64,000 nt of DNA, taken from the NCBI RefSeq assembly GCF_012273895.1, contig NC_052128.1:4836001-4900000 (forward strand), read 5' to 3'. Below the pieces are notes generated by a model that saw only the letters and a program-made list of their open reading frames with translations, had not been told where the DNA came from and did no database searches. Below, in pieces: positions 10,101-20,115 of the stretch; position 1 is the stretch's first letter; every line of letters starts with the position of its first letter. The position numbers were made by a program, and so were the translations under genes. Origin of the DNA: Zerene cesonia (Eukaryota; Arthropoda; Insecta; Lepidoptera; Pieridae).

Positions 10101-12447
10101 GCGGCCATGGAGGCCTCATCATCAGATTACAGCGATGAGGAAGTGGGGGTGATAGCCCGCGGACAGAAGCTGTGGGTGCGCGGAGTCAGGTCGCACACCA
10201 CATGTGCTGATATCGTGAGGGCGCTGCAGGATGCTCCTGAAGGTAGTTCGTTTATTCTAGCTTTATAGTATGGAAGAAATATAAGAATCGCTATCAATAA
10301 ATGGACCATTTTACACTAATATGTTTTCTTTTAATTGGAAAAATAAAGTCCCTGAGATAAGTTGGTTTAAATAATCAAACGAACTCTCTTTGAGTCTTTA
10401 TTAATATCAGCATAGATGCGATATATTTAGACATTTATACTCTTACAGCTGATTGCCTAAGCGAGCCCGGGGAATGGGTGCTAGCTGAGCGATGGCGCGG
10501 TGTGGAGCGACCGTTACCGCCCGATGTGCCCGTACTACACGTTCTGGCGGCTTGGGGCGATGCGAGACATGAGGTTAGTTATGAGTCATTAATTTATAGT
10601 TTTGGTTATTAAGTATATTCTTGATTACAGCTAGAAAAAATTGTAATTGTGGTGACACAACACGATTATAAGATTATCGTTAAAAGTTCAAAACTATGCT
10701 TTAATACAGTCCAGCAGTTTCTACGATTTAAAGGTAATGGTTGCATACTTAGTATATATTAATACCTATATAGGTATATTAATACCTACCTACTTAAAGG
10801 TTCATTCACATAATTGAAATATTTATTACGTGCTCACGCAGATCGATGAAAATTATGTGATACTCTCTCTTAATAACGTCTTACTAATTGAGGTCCAATA
10901 GCTGCAATTACAATTCCATTGTTTCTCGCTGCAAAGGTCCGTCTCTCCCTCCGGCGGTTGTCCAGCGGCGGCGAGGAAGACTCGGGGCGCGACAGCGACG
11001 GGCGCGAGGCGCGAGAGGGGCGCACACGGGGGCGCGAGGGGCGGCGGCGGCGGCACCGCGCCGGCACGCCGCCGCGCGCGCGCAGCGAGGACCCCGCCGC
11101 ACGCCTCGTATCCGTCATACAGCACCAGAGCAGGACTATACACCAGCAGCTTGATAAACTTAGGTAATTACACAGCTGGTACACACCATCATCATATGTT
11201 TATGGTTAGCTGCCTATAGAGCCGGACTATGCACAAGCAGGCTGAGAAACTTAGGTAAACAGAACTTTTATACGCCAACATCATCAGGGCGTATAATGTT
11301 TGAAGTGTATAGGGGGCTATACACCAGAACCTCGATATACTTGGGTAATATCAGGGAGAGATCACAATCAGACATGCCAAACTGGAAATATATATTTTTT
11401 ATTTAATATTAATAAATAATGAATAGAAACAGCATGACCTCGATAAGTAGCTACGATAACTACGTTACCATCATCCGACATTGAATAATTTATTCATAAT
11501 CCTAAAATAATAATAATAAATATACACCATTAGGTATGATAACTCAAAGGACATCATGTTTGTTTATAATGGAAATTAGCTAAAGAAATATAATTCTCTG
11601 AGTGAGCTTTAATTATTTCAAATTACGAACACATATTATTGTCTTTATTTACAGGGAACAAGAGAAACTAATCGACCAGCTAGAGGACCAGACGCACAAG
11701 AGCAGGATGGAGAAACATGGAACCAACTACCTCCTCGAATCTTATTTACGCGATCTCGGCAGATGCAGCGAAGTCAACGACAGTCAGGCCGCCAACAGCG
11801 ACAGTGGCGTCGGCGTCGGCAGCGGTACACCACCCAGAAGACACACGAAACACAAATCAAGAAGAGAACGGCACCTCATGAGAGAACACTATTTCACTAA
11901 AGAACTGACAGATATATGCCAGGTTAACTCCGAAAGACTGACACAGACCCACAACGACACAGATTCAGACGCGTCATCCGACGAACTAACGAAAATACGA
12001 GAAGAAATTGAACTCCTCGAGAAACTCGCAATAATCAACAAAAGGCTACACCGCGAAGAGGAACTCGTCGTGCGTCTGACCGCCAAAGTGAAACGATACA
12101 CGGACGAAAATAAAGCAAACAGCTGCGAAAACGTATCCCAGGTCGCTATGCTCATCGATAAAATAGAGGAGGACTTAGCGAAGACGGCAAAAGAAATGCA
12201 AGACAACACCACGGAATTGGAGAAGGCTGACAAAGAGCTGGAGTTCCGGATGAAACTGTTGGACGAGTTGACGTTACAACTAGAAGAGGAAGAGCTACAG
12301 AATACCATCTTACAACGGCAATTGAACGAGGCCTCGAGTCGACAGCCTATCGCGTTGCAAGATAGCTACATCCCCGTCCTGGATCAAACCAATCCACCTG
12401 TCTTCACTTACACGGGCAACGGCTACGTCCTGGATACACTCGTATGA
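10101..12447 (+). CDS. N-terminal RASSF protein (RASSF9/10 group, meru-like), four exons
   Basis: Coding exons: 10107-10242 (exon from acceptor at 10101), 10449-10573, 10937-11163, 11655-12447 (stop TGA 12445-12447). All introns are GT-AG and the phases join without a break to give 426 residues. Start: ATG at 10107 in a GCGGCCATGG context. Residues about 18-95 form a Ras-association domain with the N-terminal-RASSF phrases KLWVRGVRSHTTCADIVRAL, GEWVLAERWRGVERPLPP and AAWGDARHEVRLSLRR. Exon 3 adds an Arg-rich low-complexity linker. Exon 4 adds strong coiled coils (about 271-318 and 326-392). The last four residues, DTLV, fit a class I PDZ ligand. Drosophila Meru, the RASSF9/10 homologue, links planar and apical-basal polarity through the PDZ protein Bazooka, so a similar scaffold role is inferred. 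Exon 3 is strikingly GC-rich against the AT-rich introns. A 5' non-coding exon must lie upstream. RASSF7/8 is the main alternative. Confidence 0.85.
11127..11390 (+). repeat. Three tandem 91-bp units carrying the exon 3 splice donor
   Basis: The 3' end of RASSF exon 3 and its donor (11127-11217) are repeated in diverged form at 11218-11308 and from 11309. Donors fall at 11164, 11255 and 11345, that is 91 and 90 bp apart. Unit 1 encodes SRTIHQQLDKLR and unit 2 still reads SRTMHKQAEKLR in the matching frame. Units 2 and 3 each start after a TATAG that could act as an acceptor. Extending exon 3 to donor 2 meets TAA at once, so only donor 1 keeps the protein open. Confidence 0.7.
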
Positions 12448-12643
12448 CAGACAGACACACAAATTTTGATCCCAAAGATGTATTGAAATTACCATAAGCT
12501 TCCAGCGTGATTAAGTCCAAAATCCGAGATATATTTAGTATTATTATAGCGTAGGAATACATGGTGCTAAGAGTTTATTGTCTTATAGATGTAGTTAGTT
12601 TGTAAATAGTATTTATGTATTGTGTCCCATACCAAAAATGTTC

Positions 12644-12755
12644 AATAAACCACCAATCGATTGTAATTGTTAGACCTAGTCAATTGGTAATACGACAATA
12701 AGTAAGATCTTCCACTTGTTAAATCTATAGACTAGATTATACTGTATGAAATAAA
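12644..12755 (+). terminator. Polyadenylation signals of the RASSF gene
   Basis: AATAAA occurs at 12644-12649 and again at 12750-12755, 200 and 300 nt after the stop codon. The first is followed within 20 nt by a T/G-rich stretch. Confidence 0.6.
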
Positions 12756-13553
12756 TTTATATGCAAACAATGGTCTAATTTTCTTTTAGTGTAGGTAATT
12801 TTACTTCATTAACAAATTTATATTTTGCACTTGCGCATGAAATAATAAAAATTATATTCTACAAATTGACCTTATAAACAAACTTAAAATCGCTCATTAA
12901 ACTGTCGTCAATAATGGACAAAGAGCATTCCATAAAAATTCTTATTATTACAAGGCAATAATCCTATCAATATAATCATAGACTGAACGTCTATTGCATT
13001 CTAATTAATTAGACAGTTATAACCGGAATTGTACTATGGTAAATTTATTTGTATACGCACATTACTTTAAACCTTTGTGGTTTTTCCTTAGTTGATACAC
13101 AACATTTAACTTGTTAATTCAATTTTTTGTTCTGATAATAATAATAAAAAAAAGTAAATTCAGCCTAATAGACAAAGTTTTTCTTAAGACAATTTTTGAG
13201 TGCGTATGTTAGTCTTGTTTTTTCTTGTATGTCGATAATTATATATGATAGATTCCATAAATTTGAGTTCAAATTAAAAACCACAGAGGTCAGTCAATGT
13301 ACTTTAAAAACGTTATTGTTACGATGATTTTGTTTCATACGATAATGCTATCGTTTGCTATCAGACGGTAATCATTCCAATATGTAACAATCTATTAAGT
13401 ATCTAGGAAAAAGGAGTAAACTACCCTTGATAATAATGTAGAAATACGTTATTCAAATGAATGACATACTGTGATGTGTGTTTTAAAAAGAAATACCTTA
13501 GCAACCATAGATATATGGTAAATTCAAAGTATGTTCTTCGATTTCCTGGTACT

Positions 13554-13575
13554 ATCTAGTGTACGTACACTAGAT
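13554..13575. repeat. 22-bp perfect palindrome
   Basis: ATCTAGTGTAC followed directly by its exact complement GTACACTAGAT. Its right half runs into CACTAGATGGCG, which resembles a CTCF core site. No gene is adjacent. Confidence 0.6.
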
Positions 13576-13862
13576 GGCGTTGTGACAAATTTAAGCGAGA
13601 CATTTCAAATTTTTTTTACATAAAACAAAAACAACTGAATATTAAACTGATATATGGAAACTATCCACCAAACGTTAATTTTTATGATAAAGCAGTATCC
13701 ACTGTTTTACGCTCCATATAAGCTACCCAAAAAGCAACACATTAAAAGAAGTCTAATGAGCAACAGTTATTTTTTCTATTTTAGTTACAATGCAATATGC
13801 ACTAATTTTTATGTTTTTTTTTTTATTTATTACTCTTTAACAAAAATTGTACAGGAAACTTT

Positions 13863-13983
<121 letters not shown>

Positions 13984-14589
13984 TTAACAGCCTCATATTA
14001 TTAATTATTAACTAACAAACATAAAACACAACACATTGATAAATCTAATCTGTCTATCTCTTTCATTCTCGTGTTGTGTGGCATAAATAGAAAAAAAAAA
14101 CTATCAACAAAAGAGAAAATTGCAAAACTTAAGTGTTCTCAATTTGGTAACTAATTATTATTTACTTGTTGTATATATATAATAGACTATTGTTACCTTG
14201 CTAAATAAAACGAATGTACAATATTATGTCAAAAAATATTGTAAATATAATATTAATTATGTAAAGAAATAAAATAACAACGATTAAAAGCGCAGTGTTT
14301 TATTTAATAATATTATTATGAAAAAAATACATTAATTGACTTGTTCCTTTCTTGCCTTGGCCAGTGTTCAAGCACTTGTTATTAAGCTTTAACTGGAATA
14401 ATGTTGTATGTATGGTGGTTGTATGTATGGACGTCAAAACCGCAAAAACTGATGTGATTTTATTGTCAGATAATAAAAAGTAATTCTGTGATTAAAAGTA
14501 CAATAATAATGAAATTAGGTATTTAATGAATTCTTAAAAAATAGATTCACACCTGATTTCATTGTTTACATTTAGAAGAATAGAAATTT

Positions 14590-14811
14590 TTTATTAAGAA
14601 TCTTTTTACACAATTTTTCGTACTCAAGCAGCTGTCGTACAAAGCCTAAACACTGGCCAAGGCGAACCTTTGCAAACATAAACAGAGGGGGGAAGAAATA
14701 TCCATGAGGAACAGGAGTGGGAAGGGGCGGGATTTATCTTCGAATCTTCATTTGTTTCCTCTCCTTCCAGACTGTCTTGTAGTCTTGTGCTTACTCCGTA
14801 TCCATGGCAAC
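14590..14811 (-). CDS. Candidate 3'-terminal exon of an unidentified minus-strand gene
   Basis: On the minus strand a good acceptor (TTATTTCCAG) precedes base 14811. One frame is open for 62 codons to TGA at 14624-14626, and AATAAA follows at 14595-14590, 29 nt beyond the stop. The block is near 50 percent GC in a roughly 30 percent background. The encoded end includes SWIFLPPSVYVCKGSPWPVF and finishes LCTTAA. I do not recognise it. In the other frames the exon closes after 4 and 20 codons, so it may instead be mainly 3' UTR. No upstream exon is seen: that direction holds the tRNA and NAGLU, so those would lie inside an intron of this gene. Confidence 0.3.
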
Positions 14812-15436
14812 CTGGAAATAAATAATTTTTCATATGAGCTGTATATTAAATAGAAATAGTGAAAATAAGCACTGTTTGATATAGTTTTTTTTTTTTTTGT
14901 TTTTATAAGGGATTTATATCGAAGTTTATAAACACTTGTACTAGATTTTTTTTTAGTTTTACTGCATTCAAATGCTTTATACATGAGAAATGTTTAAAGT
15001 ATAGAAAAAAAAATCCCAACATTTGTATTAATTTAAAACTTATGATTAAATTGCATAAGTGGCGGTTTTATATTATGTGAAAATATTTGCCAGAACACGT
15101 ATTTATAGTAATGGAAACTTTTTAAATTACTTCACAGATTACTAATAGGAGTAATAAATTTTATAAAAACCAATGTATAGGTATGAAGGTTTCATCAAAA
15201 TTTATAAAACTAATGCATATATATTAAAATCATATGAATTTTGTGGTTACCTATACGTAAATCTGGTCACACATCAGGGAACTAAGAATGAACGATGTCT
15301 ATACGTTACGATCTCAACTTAGCAAGAAAAACTACGAATACTGGTTCTAAGATTACAATAATAGTCGTAATACAATAGATTTCTCAATATCAACATTTAT
15401 CTGTATCTAATGGATAATTTGGACTAGCCGTACAAC

Positions 15437-15508
15437 GACTCCGTGGCGCAACGGTAGCGCGTCTGACTCCAGATCAGAAGGTTGCGTGTTCAAATCACGT
15501 CGGGGTCA
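15437..15508 (+). tRNA. tRNA-Trp (anticodon CCA)
   Basis: Seventy-two nucleotides fold as a full cloverleaf. The acceptor arm GACTCCG pairs with CGGGGTC (one G-T pair) and the discriminator is A. Box A is TGGCGCAACGG; the anticodon loop CTCCAGA has CCA at 15469-15471; the T arm has GTTCAAATC as box B. CCA is not encoded, as usual in eukaryotes. A T-rich pol III terminator follows at about 15518. No intron is present. It reads the UGG codon. Confidence 0.96.
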
Positions 15509-15828
15509 AACGAAATATTTTTTCTTTTTTTATTTAATAAATTAATAATTTGTTTTCTTTTTATCGTTTATCGAAATGAAAGGATAAAACATTCATTAAA
15601 TACTACATTCATAGTCATATGTACAGTTTTATTTGAAAGCTTCTATAGCATGCGTAAGATGAATAGAGTTCTTTTAAATAAACAAAACAAACATCTAAAC
15701 AAATTCAGATAACCCAGTGTGTTCCTTATCTCACGCACCGAGACGCGGTCATCGGTCACTGCTCATTATCCACTTATACTGGTTAATACGAACCATTCAT
15801 TCCCAACCCGCGTACAAATACAGTCGCC

Positions 15829-18800
15829 ATGCAATTCGCATTTCTAGCGTTTATTCTTTACATACTCCCAGCTACAGCTGTCAATTTAAAGTATCTCGAC
15901 CCAGTGAAATTGCAAACGAAAACATCGGCCGAAGTACAAAAACAAGCGGCCCTAGAGATCATCAGCAAGTATCTCAACAACGTCGACGTGTACATTAGCC
16001 CAGTTTTATTTGTCAACAACAAAGATGTGTTTGTCCTGAGGACGGTGAACGGACAACTGCATATAAGGGCTAGCACCGGAGTCGCGGCCGTGTGGGGCTT
16101 CAATTACTACCTAAAGAAGTATTGCAAGAGTCAAATAGCGTGGCAAGTGCAGCACTTAAATATACCCAATCCGTTACCAGAGGTCGAGGAAACTGTTATA
16201 GCCAATGACAGGTTCAGATATTACCAAAATGTGTGTACCGCATCGTACAGCTTTGTGTGGTGGCAAGTCCCGGATTGGACTAACCACGTCGAGTGGATGG
16301 CATTGAACGGTATAAATCTCGCGCTCGCGCCGATCGCCCAAGAAGCTGCTTGGGCGAGCATTTACAAAAAATTAGGAATGACAGACGACGAAATCAGCGA
16401 ACATTTTACGGGACCCGCGTTCCTCTCGTGGCTTCGTATGGGAAATGTTCACGGATGGGGAGGACCACTGTTTCAGTCGTGGCACAATGGTCAAATGCAA
16501 ATCCAATCGAACGTCGTGGACCAAATGTTCCGCCTGGGAATGGTCCCCATATTCCCGGCATTCAATGGCCACGTCCCGAAAGCGTTCGAGCGTATTTTCC
16601 CCAACGCCACATTTTACACAGTGAGCACTTGGAATAAATTCAACGACGATTACTGCTGCAATCTATTTCTGAGCCCGTTTGATCCGCAATTCAAAATAAT
16701 AGGTAAGATGTTTTTGAAAAAAGTCACCGAGGGTGTGGGAACAAGCAATATATACACAGCCGATCCCTTCAATGAAATCAAAGTCGAGCCGTGGTCTACA
16801 AGTTTAGTTCAAGAAACAGCAAAAGCTATTTTTACGACGCTTACTGAACATGATGAAAATGCAGTTTGGGTGTTACAANNNNNNNNNNNNNNNNNNNNNN
16901 NNNNNNNNNNNNNNNNNNNNNNNNNNNNNNNNNNNNNNNNNNNNNNNNNNNNNNNNNNNNNNNNNNNNNNNNNNNNNNNNNNNNNNNNNNNNNNNNNNNN
17001 NNNNNNNNNNNNNNNNNNNNNNNNNNNNNNNNNNNNNNNNNNNNNNNNNNNNNNNNNNNNNNNNNNNNNNNNNNNNNNNNNNNNNNNNNNNNNNNNNNNN
17101 NNNNNNNNNNNNNNNNNNNNNNNNNNNNNNNNNNNNNNNNNNNNNNNNNNNNNNNNNNNNNNNNNNNNNNNNNNNNNNNNNNNNNNNNNNNNNNNNNNNN
17201 NNNNNNNNNNNNNNNNNNNNNNNNNNNNNNNNNNNNNNNNNNNNNNNNNNNNNNNNNNNNNNNNNNNNNNNNNNNNNNNNNNNNNNNNNNNNNNNNNNNN
17301 NNNNNNNNNNNNNNNNNNNNNNNNNNNNNNNNNNNNNNNNNNNNNNNNNNNNNNNNNNNNNNNNNNNNNNNNNNNNNNNNNNNNNNNNNNNNNNNNNNNN
17401 NNNNNNNNNNNNNNNNNNNNNNNNNNNNNNNNNNNNNNNNNNNNNNNNNNNNNNNNNNNNNNNNNNNNNNNNNNNNNNNNNNNNNNNNNNNNNNNNNNNN
17501 NNNNNNNNNNNNNNNNNNNNNNNNNNNNNNNNNNNNNNNNNNNNNNNNNNNNNNNNNNNNNNNNNNNNNNNNNNNNNNNNNNNNNNNNNNNNNNNNNNNN
17601 NNNNNNNNNNNNNNNNNNNNNNNNNNNNNNNNNNNNNNNNNNNNNNNNNNNNNNNNNNNNNNNNNNNNNNNNNNNNNNNNNNNNNNNNNNNNNNNNNNNN
17701 NNNNNNNNNNNNNNNNNNNNNNNNNNNNNNNNNNNNNNNNNNNNNNNNNNNNNNNNNNNNNNNNNNNNNNNNNNNNNNNNNNNNNNNNNNNNNNNNNNNN
17801 NNNNNNNNNNNNNNNNNNNNNNNNNNNNNNNNNNNNNNNNNNNNNNNNNNNNNNNNNNNNNNNNNNNNNNNNNNNNNNCGGCCGAAGTGCAAAAGCAAGC
17901 GGCCCTAGAGATCATCAGCAAGTATCTCAACAACGTCGACGTGTACATTAGCCCAGTTTTATTTGTCAACAACAAAGATGTGTTTGTCCTGAGGACGGTG
18001 AACGGACAACTGCATATAAGGGCTAGCACCGGAGTCGCGGCCGTGTGGGGCTTCAATTACTACCTAAAGAAGTATTGCAAGAGTCAAATAGCGTGGCAAG
18101 TGCAGCACTTAAATATACCCAATCCGTTACCAGAGGTCGAGGAAACTGTTATAGCCAATGACAGGTTCAGATATTACCAAAATGTGTGTACCGCATCGTA
18201 CAGCTTTGTGTGGTGGCAAGTCCCGGATTGGACTAACCACGTCGAGTGGATGGCATTGAACGGTATAAATCTCGCGCTCGCGCCGATCGCCCAAGAAGCT
18301 GCTTGGGCGAGCATTTACAAAAAATTAGGAATGACAGACGACGAAATCAGCGAACATTTTACGGGACCCGCGTTCCTCTCGTGGCTTCGTATGGGAAATG
18401 TTCACGGATGGGGAGGACCACTGTTTCAGTCGTGGCACAATGGTCAAATGCAAATCCAATCGAACGTCGTGGACCAAATGTTCCGCCTGGGAATGGTCCC
18501 CATATTCCCGGCATTCAATGGCCACGTCCCGAAAGCGTTCGAGCGTATTTTCCCCAACGCCACATTTTACACAGTGAGCACTTGGAATAAATTCAACGAC
18601 GATTACTGCTGCAATCTATTTCTGAGCCCGTTTGATCCGCAATTCAAAATAATAGGTAAGATGTTTTTGAAAAAAGTCACCGAGGGTGTGGGAACAAGCA
18701 ATATATACACAGCCGATCCCTTCAATGAAATCAAAGTCGAGCCGTGGTCTACAAGTTTAGTTCAAGAAACGGCAAAAGCTATTTTTACGACGCTTACTGA

Positions 18801-20115
18801 ACATGATGAAAATGCAGTGTGGGTGTTACAAAATTGGATGTTTGTGCACAATCCTTTACTGTGGCCTCTAAATCGGGTGCAGTACTTTTTGACCTCAGTA
18901 CCTTTGGGAAGGATGCTCATATTGGATCTCCAGTCAGAGCAATGGCCTCAATATGACCTTTATCGTATGTACTACGGTCAACCGTTTATTTGGTGTATGT
19001 TACACAACTTCGGAGGCACGCTGGGTATGTTTGGAAGCATTCATACGATAAACAATGATGTATATGAGACTAGAAAGCGAATCAATAGCACGATGATCGG
19101 CATTGGTCTAACACCTGAAGGGATAAATCAGAATTATGTTGTTTATGATTTAATGTTGGAGTCTGCGTGGCGCGAAACCCCAGTACAGGATCTGAACAAA
19201 TGGGTGGCGGATTACGCAGAGCGACGCTATGGGTGTAACTCTACAGCTGCTGCGTGGCGATATCTATTCAAAAGTGTATACGACTTTAATGGTTTGAACA
19301 AAATAAGAGGTAAATACGTGGTAACACGACGGCCGAGTTTTAAAATACGACCGTGGGCTTGGTACAAGAGTGACGACTTATTCAATGCGCTTAAAAATTT
19401 CGTTTTCTCCGCCACTTCCGATTGTACAGACGGTTTTGAACACGACCTCGTTGATGTTACCAGACAAGCTTTGCAATATAGAGCTGATCAATTATACCTT
19501 GAGGTGTTAAACGACCGATATACAAACACGTGGACATTCAACGCATCGATAAACAGATTCCTAGACGTTATGGTGGACATGGAAAATATTTTAGCGTCGA
19601 ACGCTGATTTCACTGTGACCAAATGGTTATCGGATGCAACAAAATGGGCGGCGAACGTAAGTGAGTCCTATGTGTACGAACTGAACGCTCGAAATCAAAT
19701 AACGCTGTGGGGGCCGAACGGAGAAATAACCGACTACGCGTGCAAGCAATGGGCGGAAGTTTTCCGCTACTATTATCGACCACGTTGGACAACCTTCTTG
19801 GAAATCGCGATGGACGCGAAGCTGAGAAATGAGACATTCGACGAGCGAAGCGCTCAGCGAGCTGTGAGGACATCAGTGGAAGAGGCATTTCAAAGAGTAG
19901 AGATCCTTTCTATCCCCAGTCAGAATGCGCGCGATGCTGCATTGTACATATACGAAAAGTGGGCATACATCTCTGATTTGGAAGATTTACCAATGAATAT
20001 TATACCGAGAGACCCAGAAGGTAAGACGACATTGGCCGACGTCGATGACGAAGCAGACGGTAGTTTGAGCAACACTCCGTCCGTTGTCATGCTGCATTCT
20101 ACCACGCCGACATAG
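15829..20115 (+). CDS. NAGLU: Alpha-N-acetylglucosaminidase (GH89), intronless, split by assembly gap
   Basis: Lysosomal enzyme that removes terminal alpha-N-acetylglucosamine from heparan sulfate; loss of the human protein causes Sanfilippo syndrome B. Start ATG 15829 (CGCCATG) opens a signal peptide of about 18 residues; stop TAG 20113-20115. The frame reads through a 1000-N gap, and the 953 bp before the gap recur after it. Collapsing that overlap (offset 1953 bp) leaves 777 codons, near the 743 residues of human NAGLU. Landmarks then fall at: GPAFLSWLRMGNVHGWGGP 195-213, ADPFNE with Glu316, LHNFGG at 407-412, and PEGINQN with Glu446. Glu316 and Glu446 carry the same numbers as the human catalytic pair. 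Several N-glycosylation sequons are present (NAT, NST, NVS, NET). No intron interrupts the gene, whereas human NAGLU has six exons. Family assignment is secure; the arrangement at the gap is the weak point. Confidence 0.93.
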   Translation: MQFAFLAFILYILPATAVNLKYLDPVKLQTKTSAEVQKQAALEIISKYLNNVDVYISPVLFVNNKDVFVLRTVNGQLHIRASTGVAAVWGFNYYLKKYCKSQIAWQVQHLNIPNPLPEVEETVIANDRFRYYQNVCTASYSFVWWQVPDWTNHVEWMALNGINLALAPIAQEAAWASIYKKLGMTDDEISEHFTGPAFLSWLRMGNVHGWGGPLFQSWHNGQMQIQSNVVDQMFRLGMVPIFPAFNGHVPKAFERIFPNATFYTVSTWNKFNDDYCCNLFLSPFDPQFKIIGKMFLKKVTEGVGTSNIYTADPFNEIKVEPWSTSLVQETAKAIFTTLTEHDENAVWVLQXXXXXXXXXXXXXXXXXXXXXXXXXXXXXXXXXXXXXXXXXXXXXXXXXXXXXXXXXXXXXXXXXXXXXXXXXXXXXXXXXXXXXXXXXXXXXXXXXXXXXXXXXXXXXXXXXXXXXXXXXXXXXXXXXXXXXXXXXXXXXXXXXXXXXXXXXXXXXXXXXXXXXXXXXXXXXXXXXXXXXXXXXXXXXXXXXXXXXXXXXXXXXXXXXXXXXXXXXXXXXXXXXXXXXXXXXXXXXXXXXXXXXXXXXXXXXXXXXXXXXXXXXXXXXXXXXXXXXXXXXXXXXXXXXXXXXXXXXXXXXXXXXXXXXXXXXXXXXXXXXXXXXXXXXXXXXXAEVQKQAALEIISKYLNNVDVYISPVLFVNNKDVFVLRTVNGQLHIRASTGVAAVWGFNYYLKKYCKSQIAWQVQHLNIPNPLPEVEETVIANDRFRYYQNVCTASYSFVWWQVPDWTNHVEWMALNGINLALAPIAQEAAWASIYKKLGMTDDEISEHFTGPAFLSWLRMGNVHGWGGPLFQSWHNGQMQIQSNVVDQMFRLGMVPIFPAFNGHVPKAFERIFPNATFYTVSTWNKFNDDYCCNLFLSPFDPQFKIIGKMFLKKVTEGVGTSNIYTADPFNEIKVEPWSTSLVQETAKAIFTTLTEHDENAVWVLQNWMFVHNPLLWPLNRVQYFLTSVPLGRMLILDLQSEQWPQYDLYRMYYGQPFIWCMLHNFGGTLGMFGSIHTINNDVYETRKRINSTMIGIGLTPEGINQNYVVYDLMLESAWRETPVQDLNKWVADYAERRYGCNSTAAAWRYLFKSVYDFNGLNKIRGKYVVTRRPSFKIRPWAWYKSDDLFNALKNFVFSATSDCTDGFEHDLVDVTRQALQYRADQLYLEVLNDRYTNTWTFNASINRFLDVMVDMENILASNADFTVTKWLSDATKWAANVSESYVYELNARNQITLWGPNGEITDYACKQWAEVFRYYYRPRWTTFLEIAMDAKLRNETFDERSAQRAVRTSVEEAFQRVEILSIPSQNARDAALYIYEKWAYISDLEDLPMNIIPRDPEGKTTLADVDDEADGSLSNTPSVVMLHSTTPT
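15926..16878 (+). repeat. Left copy of a 953-bp near-identical duplication flanking the gap
   Basis: Matches 17879-18831 base for base except at 15936, 15942, 16818 and 16866. All four are synonymous third-position differences within 61 nt of a sequence edge. The match runs exactly to the last base before the N run. Best read as the end of a contig that overlaps the next one. Confidence 0.9.
16879..17878. other. Assembly gap, exactly 1000 N
   Basis: The round size indicates a placeholder of unknown length, not a measured gap. Several long open frames that cross it are meaningless. Confidence 0.98.
17879..18831 (+). repeat. Right copy of the 953-bp duplication
   Basis: The first base after the gap corresponds to 15926 in the left copy and the match ends at 18831. 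Beyond it the NAGLU frame continues with new sequence to the stop. Frame is kept across the gap only because the offset of 1953 is divisible by three. Confidence 0.9.

Noticed and set aside
10853..11184. Several Arg/Pro/Ala-rich frames on both strands
   Set aside because: Off-frame readings of the GC-rich RASSF exon 3.
11889..12308. 139-residue Ser-rich minus-strand frame
   Set aside because: Antisense shadow of the RASSF coiled-coil exon.
16809..18056. Long open frames on both strands across 16.8-18.0 kb
   Set aside because: They consist mainly of N codons from the gap.
15829..20115. A 1428-residue protein with two NAGLU N-terminal halves
   Set aside because: It exists only by reading through 1000 N. 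The frame is kept because the offset of 1953 bp happens to be divisible by three; the contig overlap explains the doubling.
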